This document shows positions 57,740-64,000 of a stretch of DNA of 64,000 bases, piece after piece (within the stretch, counting starts at the first letter, position 1; each line of letters opens with the position of its first letter). The stretch lies in NCBI GenBank assembly GCA_033239525.1, contig BSYO01000004.1:25892037-25956036 (forward strand). The letters run 5' to 3'. The position numbers were made by a program, and so were the translations under genes. Below the pieces are notes generated by a model. It did not search any database. It was not told the origin of the DNA and saw only the letters and a list, made by a program, of their open reading frames with translations. This stretch comes from Nepenthes gracilis. Taxonomy: Eukaryota; Streptophyta; Magnoliopsida; Caryophyllales; Nepenthaceae.

Positions 57740-58680
57740 ATGGCCAGTAGGTGTAAGGTTCAACCAGTAGGAATGAGACCTAACAAATAGAAAGGTCCAA
57801 CTAGGCAATGGGGGCCCAGGGGATTCGTGCGAGGCTCAGCATCGTGAGATAGAACTTGAGCCAGACAAGCCATTTTGAGACCTATCAGACATCGCTTAAC
57901 ACACGTCTAATCACAATTCGCTTGTCCTCCTGCCAAGGCGGCTACATATTGGCATTGTAGGAGACGTTGGCCCAGGGAATGTTTGTCAATGGCAATGAAG
58001 TCAATTTTGATAAACCGTGGTGCTGGCCACTCTGCAGCGGCTCAACTAATTTCAACAAGAGGCAACCAAACCTAAGCGGCCATGCTCGTTAACAGTCCCC
58101 TCGCCGTCACAATGTGACAACTAATATCACACGCCTCAATGGCACAAACCCAAGCAAGATACCTATCATAGAATTCCCACATCCAAAACATCATCTACGG
58201 AGCTCACAAATACCTCCTTCCACATTGGAGAAAGGAGAGAAGGAATGAAAGAGTTCATTCAATGAAGAGAATCGAACATTAAAAACCATTTGAGGCATCT
58301 CAAAACTACCTTATGCTAAACTTTGAACTGAAATGCGAGGAGAAGGAATCAGCTCTCCTCCCTCCAACACTGCCACTCCAATCCGGCGATTTTAATGAGC
58401 TACTATTTGAAGTGCATAAAAGGGGCCAAAACCTCTTCTAACTCACTTTCCCACTACTTACATATAAACATTTATACATTTCATATCATATTTATCTTCT
58501 CGTTTGCATCTTTTCATTTATTAGGAAAGACTTCTGATTTGAATGTCAGAAAATTTAAGGTGAAAACACCTTTTGTCATCTTCTGATCTTTTATTTGCAG
58601 TTCATGGTGCACAAGGCTTAAATCGAAAGACATGAAAATCGAACCCATTCAAGCCCAATGCAGCGCGAGGAATTCAAAGG
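57740..58680 (+). repeat. LTR-like dispersed repeat, copy 2
   Basis: GC-richer non-coding block ending in CTTCTGATCTTTTATTTGCAG and TTCATGGTG, like 44,660-44,690. Its organisation (GC-rich start, short frames, end motif) suggests an LTR of the same family as copy 1. Confidence 0.4.
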
Positions 58681-58689
58681 CTCCCTAAT

Positions 58690-60012
58690 TCACACGAAAA
58701 TTCAGACCCAACATCAATTATTATTATTATCTTAGCATATTATTAATTGTTAAAAACACATTTGTCACTGAAATTTATATAAATTTAATAGGTAATTGAA
58801 ATATATAATAATTCTATATATTTTGATTATTTGTTGATATTTCATACAAAAATTGTATTTGTAAAATGTTATATGATTTTCTCCCAATGGACAGCTTAAT
58901 ATCTTCAGTACCATTTCCACTTTCATCTTGCTTCTAAGCAACACATTTTCTAAAGGCAAGTCGACAGATCGCAATGGGATGGGCGGTGGTCAAGCGTTAA
59001 TATTTGGTCGGTGCGTTGACAATTCAATATATATAGAACTAATTTTATTAGGATTAAGTATTATTAGAAATAAAATAAGACTCAATTTTATATTATTCAA
59101 TATGTGCATAGGATAAATGCTACCTAAAAAAATAAGGTAAAAATATCAGAATGATCATCTGTGGAGGACTGGGAGATGGTGGCAGAGAACCCATTGGGGT
59201 GTTGGCATGCGGGCGATTATCGGAGTTGATGGACCATCGGCCGGTGCTTGTAGAGTGGTTAGTTGTTTGTAGCTTGGAGTTGGACTGATTATTAATATAA
59301 CTATAATAAGATAACAACCAAACTCGTATTTGATATAAAATTATTTATTTTTCACTTACAGTAAACATTTATTATATATTTTTTGTACTAGGAAAGTTAT
59401 ATTACTCGTTTTGTTTGAACCGTGTACATTTTAGAATTTTAATATTTTATAAAACCTCAAGTTTTTAGTTAAAATATACCATCATGCTGAAATTTATGAT
59501 ACCCGCCAAAAGTGGATGTCCAACCGCTAGCTCTTGCGGCCAAATCTAGGGTTCCCACCCAAAGTCACCAAACTTAGGTATGGCATATAATTTATCAAAT
59601 AATGCTACACGATACCAATAAATTGTGACTTTATCCCGTGATTAAATTATAAATGTATTTCTATATGTTGTAATATTTAGGTTGGAGATGATACATTGAT
59701 TGTCTACGTATAAGCGAATTTCAAAATTTGAAATTTAAATTTTGTGTAGTACAAAATAAAAACGACAAGTTAGAACTAAATTTTTTATTTTTTAAAAGAG
59801 GATTTTGCCTTTTAACCCCCCTTTTTTTTTTCAATTCTTGAGTCAGAGACAACAAGCACTCATTTTGAGTTTAGGGCATTGCAATGTGAGAGGTGTGGTA
59901 GCAGCTTCGACGTTGTTATCCTTTATTAGATTTAAAGAATTTAGTCGGTATGATTTAAATATTTAAAAAATTTTCTAGATAGCTTTTTACAAATATTTTT
60001 CACATTAGATGT
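58690..60012. other. AT-rich intergenic DNA
   Basis: No gene supported. A short frame at 59120-59317 (minus) lies in a GC-richer patch without recognisable motifs. Confidence 0.45.
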
Positions 60013-60892
60013 TGTTAGAAGTTTTTTGTCTAATTAGCATATTCCGTGACCATATGTATTATTGTATTGATGTCGGGTTGTGGATTGTCGGGTTAAAGTC
60101 CGTTCGGTTCGCCCTTCATTTGCTTGAGCCCGTTAAGCCTTCCCGCTGTTCTCGAGCCTAAAATTCCCCGGCTCGCTAGGAGCTCAAGAACCGCTCGAGC
60201 TGAAATTCCAGTGGGGGCGCCTTGCCGCACGCTCGAGCCCCGCTCTAGCGCCCGCAATTGTATTTGTAAAATTTTCAAACGTTTTTGGCTCCACTATAAA
60301 TATTGGACTCATGTTTTGAACCCAATGTGCCTCTTTGAGAAGAAAACCCTCTCATGCTTCAAGATCATTGTTTCTTCTCTTGAGAAAACTAACTACTACA
60401 AGAGTACTCTACATGTTCAAACTAGTTTTCTCACCCACCTTCTTTAACCATTGAAACTTTGCCTTCTACCATTGTTGGAGACTTTGGTTACAAAGAAGGA
60501 GACTTGTTCGTGATCGGAAATTCAAGGGGTTCGAGGGAAGATTGACGTGAAGACCGAGAAGGTGTCCTTCAGATCTGTCAGCAAATTCAAGGATTTCCTT
60601 GGTAGGGATCACGGACGGGAGTAAGTCGGCTAGGCTAAAGCTGGCGCTCGTTACCACCGATATTTTCATAGTGCATTGCTTCTCCGGCGTTGAAACCCGG
60701 AGTGTTTTTATCGATACCGTGGGTATCGAGTTTTAATAAATAGTCTTTATCTTTATTGCTCTTAATTATTTAATTTTGCTTGTTAATCTCAGTTAGCATC
60801 TAGTGTTAAATATCTTTTACGTTATTAGATATTTATTATTATTTATTAAGACTATAATTTTCGGGTATTAGCATCAAAACGTGCTTTTTTGA
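60013..60892 (+). mobile_element. Copia LTR, plus orientation
   Basis: Starts TGTTAGAAG and ends near CGTGCTTTTTTGA, followed by AT and TGGTATATAACTC, which resembles a tRNA-Met primer-binding site. CACTATAAATATTGG at about 60292 is a TATA box. It is homologous to the inverted copy at 60905-61478, and its 3' end resembles that of the LTR at 63545. Confidence 0.65.
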
Positions 60893-60904
60893 ATTGGTAT
60901 ATAA

Positions 60905-61478
60905 CTCGATACCCATAGGATTAAATGCTACCAAAAATAATGCAAACTAAAAATCATAGCCTAATACCCGACTTACTCTCGTCACGTGATCCCTACCAAG
61001 GAAATCATTGAGATCACCTTCCGGTCTTCAGGAATCTTCCCTCGAACCACTTGAATTTTCGATCACGAACAAGTCTCCTTCTTTACGAACCAAAGTCTCC
61101 AACAATGGTAGAACCAAAGTTTCAATGGTTAAAGAAGGTGGGTGAGAAAAACTAGTTTGAACATGGAGTACGTAGTTAGTTTTCGAGAAGAAACAATGAT
61201 CTTGAAGCATGAGAGGGTTTTCTTCTCAAAGAGGCACGCATCGGCTCGGTGCTTTGGGTTCAAAAACATAAGTCCAATATTTATAGTGGTTTGAAAATTC
61301 TGCCCGTTGAAGGCTTGTAGCTTGGAGGGAGCTCTGAGTTATTTTTAGGCTCGAGCGGAAACGAGCGAGAAGCGAGGGAAGGCTTAGGATGGGCTCGATG
61401 AATGGCAAAGGCCAACGGACTTTAACCCGATAACCCGACATCAAACTATACATATTTGATTAGACAAAAAGCCTAACA
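60905..61478 (-). mobile_element. Copia 3' LTR, minus orientation, shortened
   Basis: On the minus strand it starts TGTTAGGCTTTTTGTC at 61478 and parallels the left LTR through the TATA region (CACTATAAATATTGGAC) to TGGGTATCGAGTT, after which the two diverge. A tract reading CAAAGGGGAGAT precedes it on that strand, as a polypurine tract should. With the left LTR it forms an inverted pair. Confidence 0.65.
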
Positions 61479-63544
61479 ATCTCCCCTTTGGCAATTTTGA
61501 TAAAATCCAAAAATAAATAAATAAAGAAATACAAGAGAATCACGGGTTCTGACACCACCGAAATAAAACCCGTGTAAAACCTTTGATACATAAGAGACAC
61601 AAAAAATATATTATACTATGATTGCTAGGCAAATGATAGGCTGCAAGGACGTGTAATCGAATATTACTCGAGGATTGTATGAACGAATAGTGTACATTAG
61701 TTAGAATAACAATATTTAATAAGAATGAGAACATTTTAATTAAAATAATCAATACTCCCCTAAAGAATAATAAACTTAATCATGAAAATAATAAAAAATA
61801 CTCCCAAAATAAAGCGATTCCGCTTAGTCTCCCTAAGCTCCCCTAGCAAAGTGAATCAAGTCTCCCCCTTTTTTGTCACGAATGGCCAAGGGTAATGTAG
61901 CTCACTTTTCTTAACCCAAACTTGTCTCACCGAATATACTTTTGCATTCAAATTTTGAACTTGAGCATCCAAATGTTGAAGGTGATCAACAAGTTTATTC
62001 ATGTTTAGGGTCTTTGGTTGTGCAAAAGATTCATGGTGTAGCACCTGAAAATGTGACCAACTTTCCCACATGCAAACTTTAGGGGTGGATGAAGTGTTCA
62101 TAGCCTATTACTTAGATTAGGTGAGCCAAATAATTCACACGCACGGCCTTGATGACTTTGAGGCATGTTTGTGACCAAATAAACATTTTTAGGTTTCACA
62201 TCAGTTTGTACAAAATTCCATACCCCAAACCCCGTGATTTTCACCAATTTTTCCCAACCCGAGCATATGATCTAATTTTGTAGACCCATTTAAAATTTGT
62301 TTCAAATCTTTTCGAGAGGCCTCAAGTTGATTCTAAAGTTGTTATTTGCTTTGTAAATGAGACTTTGATTCTCAATTTCTTGAGTTTTAGAATCCAACTA
62401 CGGATTGAAGAGATACATTTCCTTTTCCAAATCTATGATCCTACCATTTAGGGTTCTATTTAATTTCTTTACTTTCAAACATTCCTTAAAATGATTTTAT
62501 CATATGTTTCTTGAAGGCCATCAAAAATGACAAGTTAGAATTAATATTTTTACATTGTCACACATAGAGTTATAAAAGCCATTCCTATCATTATTTTTCA
62601 CCCTCTTCTTCTTCGTCATTGCGTAGGGTCACATTAGCTTTAAAGGCTTGACTTTGTTGGCGTTTAAGGTTAGGACATTCAGCCCGGTAGTGGCTAAAAC
62701 CTTTATACTCATGACATTGAACTCCTTGAGTATTTTTGATTTGTAGTCCTTGAGTTCACGCAAATTTATGTGATCGTTTTAAGTCCACATTCATTTTTTC
62801 TGATGATGAATTATTTTTCTTTAAGAATTTTTAAAATTCTTAACAAATAATGTAAAATCATCATCGCTACATGATTCTTCATTGGAGTCCCGATTTCGCT
62901 CTTCCCTACTTGATTTTAGAAAGTGATTTATTAAATCTTTGATTGTGGCAATGTGTGCTCATAAGTTTGTTACAAGTTCTTCTATTTTCAATTTATCTAA
63001 ATCTTTGATTTCTTCAATGGCGAACTTTTCTAAAGCGTTCGAGGCAAAGATAATGACTTTTCTAATGATCTTATTTTTAATTCGTTCTCCTAAATTAAAT
63101 GTAAATTTACAATATCATTCAATTGAAAGAACTCATCAAAGGTCTCATCATCTTTCATTTTTATTTCTTGAATCTAGTGGTGAACATTTGTAATTTTAAA
63201 TTTTCACTAGTTTCGTGCCTTCGTGATAATTTTAAGAATATCCCATGCATCTTTAGAAGTCTCAATTGAAATCCGTTTAAACTCATCGGGAGACACAACC
63301 ATAAAAATAGCATGCAACCCTTACTATTCCAATTACATGCATCAAGTTCCTCTTTGGTCCATGAAGATAGGGCTTTGGGTTCGTTGCTAGTGGGTGGAGT
63401 CCACCCAACTTGGGTACGTGCCCAAACACGCTCATCTAAAGAAGGCTATCATCCGGACCTTTCAATAGGTATAGTTACTCCCGTCAAAGAAGGGAGGAAC
63501 AGCAGTGATCCACTTGTATACATCTCATCGGGGTAAATTTCAAT
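61479..63544 (-). mobile_element. Non-autonomous, gag-only Copia element interior
   Basis: Between the 3' LTR ending at 61478 and the 5' LTR beginning at 63545 there are only about 2.07 kb. The coding sense is all gag; no protease, integrase or reverse transcriptase is recognisable. Several GGGGAG purine tracts lie at 61.74-61.88 kb. It resembles gag-only LTR elements described in plants. Confidence 0.6.
61856..63310 (-). pseudogene. Copia gag (UBN2-type) with two zinc-knuckle remnants
   Basis: From right to left on the minus strand: FKRISIETSKDAWDILKI near 63,230, IKMKDDETFDEFFQLNDIVN near 63,120, LQTYEHTLPQSK near 62,950, then a knuckle-like CHEYKGFSHYRAECPNLKR near 62,700, a coiled-coil-like segment (KKLNRTLNGRIIDLEKEM) near 62,430, a second knuckle-like ACGKVGHIFRCY near 62,055, and a final 81-codon frame with LDAQVQNLNAKV. 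The first knuckle has Tyr for its second Cys. Many stops and frameshifts break it. Confidence 0.75.
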
Positions 63545-64000
63545 TGAAAAAGCACGTTTACGTCTTGCGTGTTCATTCGACCTAAAAATATAAGCGGAAA
63601 CAATAATAAATAATAAATATCTAATACACGTAAAAGATATTTAACATTATCATATTCTTTAATAATGACAAGTAATAGAGATAAAAACACATTTTTCTAT
63701 GATGTGTCATCATTTGTGCTTTATCTCTATTGTTGTCATTATTATATTGATTATAACTATTGCTCTAGAATAAATATCTTTTTTATGTATGTATTTTTAT
63801 TTATTATTACTTCGCTATATATTTTTAAACGAGTCGAATATAACGTCTTTTCAATATATTTAATGAATGTTAATGCATTAAAAATAGTTAACAAATAAAC
63901 ATATTTATTGTTATTGCTATTATTACTATATTATTTTAAAATTATAACAATTGGATTTTAATCTAATAATTAAAAAATAATAATAGGGGCTTCTTCTCTT
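63545..64000 (-). mobile_element. Copia 5' LTR, runs off the window
   Basis: The minus-strand LTR ends ...CGTGCTTTTTCA at 63545, followed by AT. The leader at 63370-63544 matches 39180-39350, and the AT-rich body of this LTR resembles 39,440-39,530. The start lies beyond the window. Confidence 0.55.

Noticed and set aside
1..64000. tRNA, rRNA or known small-RNA genes
   Set aside because: None was recognised by eye; a covariance-model search would be needed to exclude short or degenerate ones.

Overview
The window is nuclear DNA from a flowering plant, almost certainly a eudicot. It is AT-rich, its introns are bounded by GT/AG, and it is packed with plant transposable elements (Ty3/Gypsy of the Tat type, Ty1/Copia, hAT). 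The plant-family genes are separated by long AT-rich stretches. The species cannot be named from sequence alone. Only three host genes look real. One is a multi-exon coiled-coil gene of the plant afadin/alpha-actinin-binding (ADIP/SSX2IP-like) family at about 17.4-28.7 kb, plus strand, whose N-terminal exons I could not find. One is a single-exon DUF688-like gene at 32.9-33.5 kb, minus strand. One is a CLE signalling-peptide precursor at 40.9-41.15 kb, plus strand. A fourth, unrecognised gene at 30.3-32.2 kb is dead: it carries stop codons and an LTR splits one exon. A small AT-hook-like ORF at 36.2 kb is uncertain.

Layout. 0.3-5.8 kb is the 3' half of a minus-strand Tat-like Gypsy element: LTR, polypurine tract, minisatellite, two plus-strand antisense-type genes and an integrase scrap. 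6.3-14.3 kb is a large imperfect inverted duplication: two decayed hAT transposase copies head to head, each flanked on the outside by the same Gypsy integrase relic. A 1,420-bp solo LTR with a perfect 5-bp target duplication sits in the left arm. 14.3-17.4 kb holds only dispersed repeats. 17.4-28.7 kb is the ADIP-like gene, whose 6.5-kb sixth intron collects repeats. 30.7-32.2 kb is a Copia solo LTR with another LTR nested in it, inside a pseudogene exon. 39.2-40.3 kb and 60.0-64.0 kb hold Copia LTRs and a gag-only Copia element. 43.3-44.8 kb holds an LTR-like repeat with a 30-bp minisatellite. 45,524-55,110 is a complete-length Tat-lineage Gypsy retrotransposon with both LTRs, target duplication AGAAT, primer-binding site, polypurine tract, frameshifted gag-pol and an antisense gene that has its own promoter. 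55.4-58.7 kb holds tandem duplications and LTR relics.

How it fits together. The two Tat elements share one plan: pol on one strand, then an opposite-strand gene for a gypsy-type transposon protein (PF04195-like) with its own TATA box, then a minisatellite, then polypurine tract and LTR. The hAT palindrome is the most unusual structure, because read-through would give a long self-pairing RNA. Most other ORFs are accidental or TE shadows.
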